The translations under genes and the position numbers were made by a program. 45,022 nucleotides of DNA from NCBI GenBank assembly GCA_021777755.1, contig JAJYDE010000034.1:1-45022 (forward strand). Direction: 5' to 3'. The notes beneath the pieces are model-generated. The model saw only the letters and a list, made by a program, of their open reading frames with translations. It was not told the DNA's origin and searched no databases. Positions 8,421 to 15,708 of this stretch are shown here, piece by piece; the first letter of the stretch is position 1; each line of letters begins with the position of its first letter. The DNA is from Deltaproteobacteria bacterium. GTDB taxonomy: Bacteria; Desulfobacterota; Syntrophobacteria; Syntrophobacterales; Syntrophobacteraceae.

Positions 8421-9305
8421 ATGAAACTTATCGGTGAAAACCTGAACATAATGAGCAAAAAATACGGTGCGGCTCTAAAGGCCAAGGAGGCCAAGCCGCT
8501 TCAGGAACTGGCCATAGAGCAGGCCAAGGCCGGGATGGATTATGTGGACCTCAACATCGGGCCCGCCGGAAAGACCGGCGTTGAGCTGATGACCTGGCTG
8601 GTCCCCGTGATCGAAGAAGTCGTCGATATTCCTCTCGCCCTCGACACTTCCAACGTCAAAGCCATCGAAGCCGGGTTGCAGGCCTGCAAGAAACATCGGC
8701 CTCTTATCAACTCGATCATGGTTCGCCCAGAGAGAATGGAAGCTCTGCTGCCGCTGGCCGCCAAGTTCGACGCCGAGTTCGTCGGACTTCTGTGGGGACC
8801 CGAAGGCATGCCCAGGGACGAAAACGAGCGCGGCGCGCTTTGCGCCGAGCTGGTGTTCAAGGCCACGGGCGAATTTGGCGTAAAGCCCGAGCGGATCTAT
8901 ATCGATCCCATCCAGACGCCGGTTAACGTTCAGCAGATGCAGATCATGAGCGTTATAGAGTTCATGAAAATGTTGGGCGACATAGCCCCCGGGTGCAGAA
9001 GCACCGTGGGTCTTTCCAACGTCTCCAATGGTCCTCCCGATCACCTGCGTCCGATTCTGAACCAGGTAATGCTTATCATTTATAAACGGCATGGAATGTA
9101 TTCGGCCATTGTGGACTGCTACGACACCAAGCTCCATGAGATCGCCCGGGGCAAGTACCCCAACCTCGAGGCGCTTGTCAACAGAGTCGAGGACGGAGAA
9201 TCGATCGATATGGGTCCCCTGTCCGATGAAGAGCGTAGCTTCGTAAAGACCGCCAAGGTTATCTTCGGCCAGGCGCTCTATTCAGACTCGTGGCTTGAAA
9301 TCTGA
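8421..9305 (+). CDS. acsE: Methyltetrahydrofolate:corrinoid iron-sulfur protein methyltransferase
   Basis: A 294-residue pterin-binding TIM barrel of the dihydropteroate-synthase/MetH type. It moves the methyl group of methyl-tetrahydrofolate to Co(I) of the AcsCD corrinoid protein. Visible family stretches are LIGENLNIMSKKYG at the N-terminus, DYVDLNIGPAG (about 40-50), PLALDTSNVKAIEAGL, YIDPIQTPVNV and STVGLSNVSNGPP. The Asp and Asn residues in these loops contact the pterin. GGGAGG lies eight bases before the ATG. This is the last gene of the operon, closed by a strong terminator 10 bases after the stop. No metF, fhs or folD gene is adjacent, so the rest of the methyl branch is elsewhere. 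Confidence 0.95.
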   Translation: MKLIGENLNIMSKKYGAALKAKEAKPLQELAIEQAKAGMDYVDLNIGPAGKTGVELMTWLVPVIEEVVDIPLALDTSNVKAIEAGLQACKKHRPLINSIMVRPERMEALLPLAAKFDAEFVGLLWGPEGMPRDENERGALCAELVFKATGEFGVKPERIYIDPIQTPVNVQQMQIMSVIEFMKMLGDIAPGCRSTVGLSNVSNGPPDHLRPILNQVMLIIYKRHGMYSAIVDCYDTKLHEIARGKYPNLEALVNRVEDGESIDMGPLSDEERSFVKTAKVIFGQALYSDSWLEI

Positions 9306-9314
9306 TTTGTCTAT

Positions 9315-9354
9315 GGCCCGCCAGTTCCCGGTCGAACGGGCGGGCCTTGTTTTT
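9315..9354 (+). terminator. Rho-independent terminator of the acs operon
   Basis: Perfect stem GGCCCGCC (9315-9322) with GGCGGGCC (9339-9346), a 16-base loop, then TTGTTTTT. It lies 10 bases after the acsE stop codon and separates the operon from the lyase gene. Confidence 0.9.
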
Positions 9355-9468
9355 CAATCGGAAACTCTCCCCCCTTCCCCGTTCCATCTCACGACCGTGC
9401 CCGCAGCCCCGATTCCTCTTTGCCGTCCTTGACTCGAATGGTGTGTAGCCGGACAACTGGAGGTTGTT

Positions 9469-10428
9469 GTGAAAGAAGCTTTTGGTCCCCGGTCCGATCG
9501 GAGTGGCAGGCTTTGTCGTTCCATAATTTCGGTTCCCTCCCATCGGGAGAAAATGGTCAATAAGGCTTTGAGCCTCGGAGCCGACGTGATTATGCTCGAC
9601 CTGGAGGATTCGGTTCCCGTGGAGCAAAAGGATGAGGCGCGGGAGCGCGCCCTATCGATTCTCAGGGCGCTCGAACCGGGAAGCAGGCTCCTCTCGTGTC
9701 GTATCAACGCGATGGACAGCCCCTTTGCCTACCGGGATATCGTTGAGATAGCCGAAAAGGCCGGCGAATTTGTCGATACGCTGGTTATTCCGAAGGTAAA
9801 CGATCCGGCCGAGGTTAAGGCCCTCGATTATTTCTTGACGCAAATAGAGCTGAGGATGGGCTTCAAGAGGCGCATCGGCCTCGAAGCCTCCATAGAGACC
9901 GCGGCCGGCATGATGCGGGTTTCTCAAATCGCCTTCAGCTCGCCGCGCTTGCAGGCCCTGGTATTCGGAATCGCCGACTACTCCGCCTCGCTCACCATGC
10001 CGGGGGGCGGAATCAGCGGCCACGGTGAGAGAATGGATCGCTACCCGGCCGAGAGGTTTTATTTTCCGCTAAGCCGGATGGCGATGGCCGCCAAGGCCGC
10101 CGGGATTGCGGCAATCGACGCCCCTTACGGCGATTACAAGGACCCCGAAGGACTCAGGGACTCGTGTCTGACGAGCGCCGGCCTCGGATATGACGGCAAA
10201 TGGGTTATCCATCCCGATCAGATATCCGTTGTCAACGAGACCTTTACACCCCTGGAGGAAGATTACCGGCGCTCCATGAGGATTTTGGAAGCCTACGAGC
10301 AGGGCAGGGCCGCCGGGGTGGGCGCGATCGCCCTTGACGGTAAGATGGTCGATGCGGCTTCCATTAGGGTGGCCCGGGTTGTGCGGCAAAGGTGGGAGGC
10401 AATCGAGAGGAAAGCCGAAAAGGGCTGA
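9469..10428 (+). CDS. CitE/HpcH-HpaI family CoA-ester lyase (malyl-CoA or citramalyl-CoA lyase type)
   Basis: A 319-residue TIM-barrel protein of the citrate lyase beta/malyl-CoA lyase family. Motifs: RSIISVPSHREKMVNKA near the N-terminus, DVIMLDLEDSVP (about 39-50) with the metal-binding acidic residues, IGLEASIETAAGMM (about 136-149) with the catalytic Glu, FGIADYSASL and KWVIHPDQI. Members cleave or form malyl-, citramalyl- or citryl-CoA, or act as thioesterases; the substrate cannot be read from sequence. The GTG start at 9469 follows TGGAGG by five bases. It follows the acs terminator and ends about 105 bases before a histidine kinase on the same strand. Cytoplasmic. Coupling to acetyl-CoA metabolism is plausible but only inferred. 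Confidence 0.85.
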   Translation: MKEAFGPRSDRSGRLCRSIISVPSHREKMVNKALSLGADVIMLDLEDSVPVEQKDEARERALSILRALEPGSRLLSCRINAMDSPFAYRDIVEIAEKAGEFVDTLVIPKVNDPAEVKALDYFLTQIELRMGFKRRIGLEASIETAAGMMRVSQIAFSSPRLQALVFGIADYSASLTMPGGGISGHGERMDRYPAERFYFPLSRMAMAAKAAGIAAIDAPYGDYKDPEGLRDSCLTSAGLGYDGKWVIHPDQISVVNETFTPLEEDYRRSMRILEAYEQGRAAGVGAIALDGKMVDAASIRVARVVRQRWEAIERKAEKG

Positions 10429-10533
10429 TGCGGCCGTCTCGAAAGATAGCGGGGAAGAATAGCCGAACCGCTTCCTGAAGGTTTTAATTTATTCGGATGT
10501 TCCGAGGTAATCGGAGGGGCCGGAAAGGAACAG

Positions 10534-12117
10534 ATGAACAACACCAAGTTGGCGGATATTAGTCAGGAAGGCCTGGCCGGGCATCTTGAACTCCAGATTC
10601 TCTACGATATTTTCTCCGTCCTCCACAGTTCGCCCTATCATCTTCAGGATGTGCTGGAACGCGCGCTCGCAAATATTCTCGGTACGCTCAGATGCAAGAT
10701 GGGGGCCTTGTACCTGGTAAGGGAGAGTTCCGGGGATAAATGGGTGCTCGAGCTTTCGGCCCACCATGGATTTTCGCGCAGGCTGAACACCGTTCAGTTT
10801 CTCCGGATACCTTCGGAAATGATGGAGAAATACTGGCAGAAAGACCCTATACTGTGGTTTCCGATATCCAAACTCCACTTTGCCGCTCTGCGCGAACGCA
10901 TGAAGGAAAAGGGGGTGGAGGAAATCATCTGCATCCCTCTCATGTCGCAGGCCAAGGTGGTGGGGTTGCTCTATGTGACAAACGACGGCGCCTATCGGGT
11001 GGGGCAGGGACAAATCGAACTCCTGAGGGCAATCGGCAACCAACTGGGGGTCTCGGTCGAAAACGCAAGGCTTTTCGATTCCGTGGAACGGGCCAAACGA
11101 GAGTTGGAAATCAGCTTCGACGCCATCGGCCACGCGATCTTTCTGGTTGACAGAAAAATGCGGGTCTACCGGGTGAATCGTAAAAGCGAAGTGGTCTACG
11201 GGGAAAACCTCGTCGGGCAAAAATACGCCCCTATAATTTACGGGACCAGGGAGCCTCATGACGAATGTCCCATCCGGGCGGGACTGGTGAGCGCGCAGCC
11301 CTTGCGAACAGAGGGGCCTCATCCACGCTGGGGCGGTTATTACCACTACTATGTTTTCCCGGTTTTTAACGTATCTTCGGGGGACCTGGAACGGGTTCTC
11401 TACTATGAAAAGGACGCCACGGAGGCGAGAAAACTCGAACAACGCCTGCAGCAGTCCGAGCGGCTCAAGGCCCTGGGTACCCTCGCCGCGGGGATAGCCC
11501 ACGAGATTCGTAATCCCCTGGCGACGATCAATTTCAACACCCAGATGCTGAAGCGTGAACTGGCTCTCGAGCCGGCCCAGGAGGAGATGTTCGAAGATGT
11601 TTTCGATCAGATCCGCCGGATGGACCGCATTATTCAGCAGGTGCTCCAGTTCGCCCGTCCCAGCGATCCGCAGTTTCTTCCCGCCGAACTCAACGACGCG
11701 GTGCGCCGTTGCCTGGACATGGCGAAGATGTACTTGAGAAAAGCCGGCGTGGAACCCTCTGTGGAACTGCAGCCCGATCTGCCCGCGATCGTGATGGATT
11801 TCAATCAGATCTGCCAGGTATTGATGAACCTTATCATCAATGCCATCGAATCTATGCCCTCGGGCGGGAAGTTGTGGATTGCCACTTTTTCCAAGGCCGA
11901 GCAGGGGCAGGTTTTCGAGATTCGCGACTCGGGAACAGGGGTTATGGAAGAAGACAAAGCCCGGATATTCGATCCCTTCTTTACAAGAAAACCCGAGGGT
12001 ACCGGAATGGGTCTGAGCATATCCCGGCAGATAGCAGAAAAGCACGGGGCGATGATGGAACTCGATTCCGCGCCCGGGGAAGGGACCACTTTCAGGCTAA
12101 TATTTCCCCCGAAGTAG
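10534..12117 (+). CDS. GAF/PAS sensor histidine kinase
   Basis: A 527-residue soluble kinase with no membrane segment. Residues about 20-185 form a GAF domain (CIPLMSQAKVVGLLYV near its end). Residues about 190-300 form a PAS domain (AIGHAIFLVDRKMRVYRVN). A short coiled coil leads into HisKA with the phosphoacceptor His323 in AGIAHEIRNPLATI. The HATPase has the N-box MNLIINAIESMP, G1 box IRDSGTGV, and PFFTRKPEGTGMGLSI. An AAAGGA site lies just before the ATG. No response regulator is adjacent. It converges with the next gene, whose stop is seven bases away; a 7-bp hairpin at 12127-12143 might terminate it weakly. The signal is unknown. Confidence 0.93.
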   Translation: MNNTKLADISQEGLAGHLELQILYDIFSVLHSSPYHLQDVLERALANILGTLRCKMGALYLVRESSGDKWVLELSAHHGFSRRLNTVQFLRIPSEMMEKYWQKDPILWFPISKLHFAALRERMKEKGVEEIICIPLMSQAKVVGLLYVTNDGAYRVGQGQIELLRAIGNQLGVSVENARLFDSVERAKRELEISFDAIGHAIFLVDRKMRVYRVNRKSEVVYGENLVGQKYAPIIYGTREPHDECPIRAGLVSAQPLRTEGPHPRWGGYYHYYVFPVFNVSSGDLERVLYYEKDATEARKLEQRLQQSERLKALGTLAAGIAHEIRNPLATINFNTQMLKRELALEPAQEEMFEDVFDQIRRMDRIIQQVLQFARPSDPQFLPAELNDAVRRCLDMAKMYLRKAGVEPSVELQPDLPAIVMDFNQICQVLMNLIINAIESMPSGGKLWIATFSKAEQGQVFEIRDSGTGVMEEDKARIFDPFFTRKPEGTGMGLSISRQIAEKHGAMMELDSAPGEGTTFRLIFPPK

Positions 12118-12124
12118 TGAGCGA

Positions 12125-14233
12125 TCACTTGCCCGTGGCAAGTTTGCGATAATCGATCCAGGCCGGATCGTCGGGGTCGTAGCTCTCCAGCATCAGCTTG
12201 ATCGGTGGGCTGTCGGCTTTGTGCTTTTCTATTGCGCTCAGGATTTGTCTGTAGAGTTCCCTGGTTTTGGAAGACCCCCCGGTCTCGCCGGCGGCCAGTT
12301 TGGCCAGATCTGTCAGCATCTCCATGGCATCACAGAGCCTGGTCTTGGGGGAGAGGTTTTTAATGTGAATTGCCTGGGCCATTTTGAGGGCCGTTTCCGG
12401 GAGGACTTTGTTTTTCTTGTCAATCCATGATGTTATATTGTTCTTGCCTTTTGCGCCCCAATCGCCGGTAAGAACAAGGATTTCGATTTCATCAATCAGG
12501 CGGGAGATCACGGTTTTATTCGTCTTCAGCCGTTCCCCCGCGTGGCAAATCTTTTTGAGTTCATCTACGTCGATGGGTCTGATACCTGCGATGTCCTTGT
12601 AGCGCTCGCTCAAAACATCCTGTTTGCCTTCGCTTTTCTTATGAGTCATTCTATATAACGATGCCTTTATTTCCGCAGTAATTGCCTCCTTTTCCTCGTA
12701 GCAATATACGCAAAAATCGGGGCTGGTTGCGGCTACCGACTGGAAGGTCTCTTTGTTCTGAAGGATGCGCGCGATGACCTTGTCCTGTACATCATGGAGT
12801 TCGGTGTGAGCCGCCCGGTTCCCGATGCCACGCACGACGTCATCGGAGGTGAAAATGATTTTCGCCATGATGGCGAATTTACCGAGTTCGAACAGGTCGT
12901 ATTTGTCCTTGATCTTCGAAAAAAAAGTAAGAAGCCTCCCGTCATAGAGTGGAAGAGCGCTCGGCTGGTATTCGTTCATACCCTTGATGTATTGTAAGTC
13001 GATCCGTCCCATCAGAAAATCGAATACGCCCCAGGTAATGAAATAGGGATCGATGTTGTAATGTCTTTTTTGAAATAGTCTTAAACAGGTTTTGCGATAG
13101 TTCCTTGTTTTGTCGTCTTTATCGTAGATTCGCGTGTCGATGTCGTACTCATCCTTGGGAGTGTCTTTGGACGGGGGGGGAAAGTACTTGATGGGGGCAA
13201 GCCCCAAAACCGGGTTCTTACTCTTGGCGATCCGCAGGGTATTGAGCGATTGGCCGTGATCGATCTTGACAAAATCCTGGTAGGTCGCCTCGGGCAATTT
13301 GCCCTTGTAGGAAAGACCGAAGTTGGCGTCGGAAAGATCGTTTTCCTCCATCAGGATCGAGGAAAAAAGAACGCGCATGAAGCCGTCGATATGTTGGTTG
13401 AAGGTCTGCACGATGGTGGGGCGCAGAGCCTTGATTTTTTCCTTGTTGAAAAAATCGCGAAGCGAGGTGAATGCGACCACCTCGGAAAGAATCGTCGTTT
13501 GATTGGCGGTGCGGATTTTGGGTTGCTCTCCTCCTATGAGATAGCGGTAGAGCTCGCCTGTGATGCATTCGACGATCACCTCCTGAGTGCTCGACAGAAG
13601 TTTTTGAACCCAGGGCTTCTCGGTTGTTTTGTCCCTGCGCAGCATCGTTCCCATCTTGGTCAGGTTGGCGGTCCGGGGTCTATCGGGATCGAGAGGCGCT
13701 TCTTGGAATAAACCTGCTTTGTTGCCCTTGAAGACCTGTTGAGACTGCAATTGTTGGGAACCTGTCACAATAGTCCGGCATCTTTGCCGCAGCGCCTTTC
13801 CGCCCAGGTGGTTCAAGTAGTATTTTATATGGGAGCGGCAATCCTCGAAAATTCTAACAGAGCAGAATTCCGTGCTGGCCATGTATTTTGACACCTTGGA
13901 ATCGGCATAGGCTTCGATCAGGTGCAGGCAAGGTTGCAAAAGGGAAGACTCTACAAAATATTCCTGGATTAAAGCATAGGAAAAAATGGTCCTGAATAAT
14001 CCATCTTTGCGGCTTGTACCTTTGAAGGAAACGACCTTGAGATCCCGATTAAGGCCATTGATAAAATTTTCCTTATCGCCATCCGAACGATAAAAAAAAT
14101 TTTGAATATATTGGGTCACTATATATGGCAGTATTTCCTTCTGAGGAATATTATTGTAGCTGAGAGTAAAATCCTCAATATATTCCCGGATTTGGGTGCT
14201 GATGATGTCGAGTAGCTCCTGCTCTGCGGACAT
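12125..14233 (-). CDS. Unknown 702-residue protein with atypical kinase-like motifs
   Basis: I do not recognise this protein as a whole. No signal peptide or membrane segment is visible. Residues 296-334 read EENDLSDANFGL, a spacer, then FVKIDHGQSL. That resembles the catalytic loop (Asp299, Asn304) and metal-binding Asp (Asp325 in place of DFG) of HipA/PI3-kinase-type atypical kinases and of kinase-like Legionella effectors. Upstream, ITGELYRYLIGGEQPKIR (224-241) followed by ILSEVVAF fits the N-lobe region of such proteins, but a nucleotide loop is not obvious. Residues 430-700 have no recognisable fold. The gene is clearly richer in A+T than its neighbours, most of all at its 5' end, which suggests transfer. 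The ATG has GGAAGGGA upstream. It stands alone on its strand. Kinase activity is only a hypothesis. Confidence 0.85.
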   Translation of the reverse strand: MSAEQELLDIISTQIREYIEDFTLSYNNIPQKEILPYIVTQYIQNFFYRSDGDKENFINGLNRDLKVVSFKGTSRKDGLFRTIFSYALIQEYFVESSLLQPCLHLIEAYADSKVSKYMASTEFCSVRIFEDCRSHIKYYLNHLGGKALRQRCRTIVTGSQQLQSQQVFKGNKAGLFQEAPLDPDRPRTANLTKMGTMLRRDKTTEKPWVQKLLSSTQEVIVECITGELYRYLIGGEQPKIRTANQTTILSEVVAFTSLRDFFNKEKIKALRPTIVQTFNQHIDGFMRVLFSSILMEENDLSDANFGLSYKGKLPEATYQDFVKIDHGQSLNTLRIAKSKNPVLGLAPIKYFPPPSKDTPKDEYDIDTRIYDKDDKTRNYRKTCLRLFQKRHYNIDPYFITWGVFDFLMGRIDLQYIKGMNEYQPSALPLYDGRLLTFFSKIKDKYDLFELGKFAIMAKIIFTSDDVVRGIGNRAAHTELHDVQDKVIARILQNKETFQSVAATSPDFCVYCYEEKEAITAEIKASLYRMTHKKSEGKQDVLSERYKDIAGIRPIDVDELKKICHAGERLKTNKTVISRLIDEIEILVLTGDWGAKGKNNITSWIDKKNKVLPETALKMAQAIHIKNLSPKTRLCDAMEMLTDLAKLAAGETGGSSKTRELYRQILSAIEKHKADSPPIKLMLESYDPDDPAWIDYRKLATGK

Positions 14234-14683
14234 AGCTCTTCCCTTCCTCGCTGGAATGAAGCGGCCAACGTCTTGATCGGGCGAGAATTTTTAGGAGATT
14301 CGCCCCGCTGCGGGTGTTCCGCACAATGAATGTCGAGAAACGATATGAGAATCGCCTCCCCCCATCTCGATGCCGGGAACAAAATGCCGGCAGTGGTTAC
14401 GATTCACCCAAACATAGAAGAATCTTCCTCCGGCGACTCCGATTCTACCAGAATTCTCCATTCTCTGCAAACTGCGACTCAACCCGGACCACGGTGAGCA
14501 AAATCAGGATCGGCAAGCCCTTGAAGGAATCCCGGCTTCGGCTGGCGCCATTAGATCAGGGCTCTGGCCGAAAAGCCGTTGTTTTGTTCGGATTTGTCCT
14601 TCCTGAGCGCCAACCGAGGTATTAGGTTTAAATTGTGAGTTTTAGTTGCATGCCTGATTTTTTCAGGAAGGAGGGACTGTTGG
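14234..14683. other. 450-base intergenic stretch, no gene recognised
   Basis: This stretch separates the divergent 702-residue gene and the 67-residue gene. It contains an imperfect hairpin at about 14279-14305 (GGGCGA/TCGCCC arms) and one open frame (14314-14625) that lacks a ribosome site and looks random. I found no tRNA and no convincing -35/-10 pair. Confidence 0.4.
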
Positions 14684-14887
14684 ATGAGTTTTGAAATGTT
14701 GGAGAAAATCGGCGACCATATCGCGGAAAAAGAAGGCTACGTCGGACTTCGTGGAATGCAGGCCGTCCAAAGATACCTGGTCGACAGGTATGGCTGGCAG
14801 CCCGAACATGTGCGCAAACTCGGCACTGAAGATCTGAGGCTCCTTTTGGCCGGCTATGAAGAAAAAGCCACAAACGACTGGAATTAA
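14684..14887 (+). CDS. Small unknown protein, 67 residues
   Basis: A short acidic, probably helical protein (MSFEMLEKIGDHIAEKEG at the N-terminus, ending KATNDWN). There is no cysteine, signal peptide or membrane segment. It is judged real because it has a very good ribosome site (AGGAAGGAGGG, 14665-14675) about eight bases before the ATG and a strong terminator 31 bases after its stop, so it is a complete single-gene unit. I do not recognise the family. The stretch GMQAVQRYLVDRYGWQPEHVRKL could be a helical DNA- or protein-binding element, but this is a guess. Confidence 0.7.
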   Translation: MSFEMLEKIGDHIAEKEGYVGLRGMQAVQRYLVDRYGWQPEHVRKLGTEDLRLLLAGYEEKATNDWN

Positions 14888-14918
14888 ACCATAAGCAAGA
14901 GGGAAAAGATTTCGCGGC

Positions 14919-14950
14919 GCCCGCACAAGCCCTGTGCGGGCGACTTTTTT
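14919..14950 (+). terminator. Rho-independent terminator after the 67-residue gene
   Basis: Perfect nine-base stem GCCCGCACA (14919-14927) with TGTGCGGGC (14933-14941), a five-base loop, then GAC and six T. Confidence 0.9.
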
Positions 14951-14972
14951 CGCTTGCGGAAGGGCGCATGCC

Positions 14973-15569
14973 TTACATCGTTGCGTGGCTCTTTATTTCA
15001 GCTCGCCTCCTGCCGACCGCTTCCTCGACCTCACCGGGATTGAATTCATAGTTGCAGAACCGGCATTTTAAAGCGGCCAATTTAATGATCTCCGCGCATT
15101 GAGGACATCTCTTGGTCTGGGTATCGACAGAAATATCCGATTCTTTGGACTTGGATATCCGAATCAGTTCGGCCATGCCAAAGCATCCCCGAACGCCTTG
15201 AAAATACATGAAAACAAAAAATACGACCAGAACCGATGGTGGCTTACCAAACTTTATCGCCATGGCAGCCTTTTCGAAAATGTAAAAAATCAGAGCTATT
15301 ACAGACCAGGGTTGTGAAAACTTGTAAACTCGCCAAGCTATCACGGCGAGCAAAATCATATCGAAATAGGCCAGCGGGGTGATGTTAAAAAAAGGCGATC
15401 TTCTAAGCAGCGCTATAGTGGCGTAGAGGCCGGTTATTGCAACTCCCGCCACTGCGACCCAAAAACCGTAGCGGGCCGCAAGTCTGGCACCTTCAAACGT
15501 TTTGACATCCGGCCAAAACCAATTGCTATTTTGCCCCTTTGCGCTTTGCAGAGCTTCATTGCCGGACAT
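14973..15569 (-). CDS. Membrane protein with C-terminal zinc ribbon
   Basis: A 198-residue protein starting at the ATG at 15569, which has GGAGG six bases upstream; the frame stays open further upstream to 15731 but that part has no ribosome site and looks non-coding. About four hydrophobic segments occupy the first 130 residues (for example AVAGVAITGLYATIALL and PPSVLVVFFVFMYFQG). The C-terminus has CPQC and CRFC twelve residues apart, a rubredoxin-type zinc ribbon (RCPQCAEIIKLAALKCRFCN) that would face the cytoplasm. Such membrane/zinc-ribbon proteins are common and mostly uncharacterised. It lies downstream of bioDA on the same strand, with 139 bases between them, and may be read through from that operon. 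Confidence 0.8.
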   Translation of the reverse strand: MSGNEALQSAKGQNSNWFWPDVKTFEGARLAARYGFWVAVAGVAITGLYATIALLRRSPFFNITPLAYFDMILLAVIAWRVYKFSQPWSVIALIFYIFEKAAMAIKFGKPPSVLVVFFVFMYFQGVRGCFGMAELIRISKSKESDISVDTQTKRCPQCAEIIKLAALKCRFCNYEFNPGEVEEAVGRRRAEIKSHATM

Positions 15570-15708
15570 AAACCGCCTCCGTTTCTTTGGAAGAACCCTG
15601 TTTTTGCAATCATCATGAGCCCGCGGGATTGAAAAAGTATATAGTTTTTCCTTTCCACGAGCAAGTTGGACATGGAAGTGATCGGTCTGTATCAGGCAAA
15701 AAGGGGCC

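Noticed and set aside
12127-12143. Hairpin ACTTGCC/GGCAAGT as terminator of the GAF/PAS kinase
   Set aside because: The run of T is only three bases and the hairpin lies within the coding end of the opposite gene; too weak to call.
14380-14420. T-arm-like sequence suggesting a tRNA
   Set aside because: No acceptor stem, D-arm or anticodon arm can be built around it.
14314-14625. 103-codon open frame before the 67-residue gene
   Set aside because: No ribosome site, odd composition and no recognisable motif; treated as intergenic.
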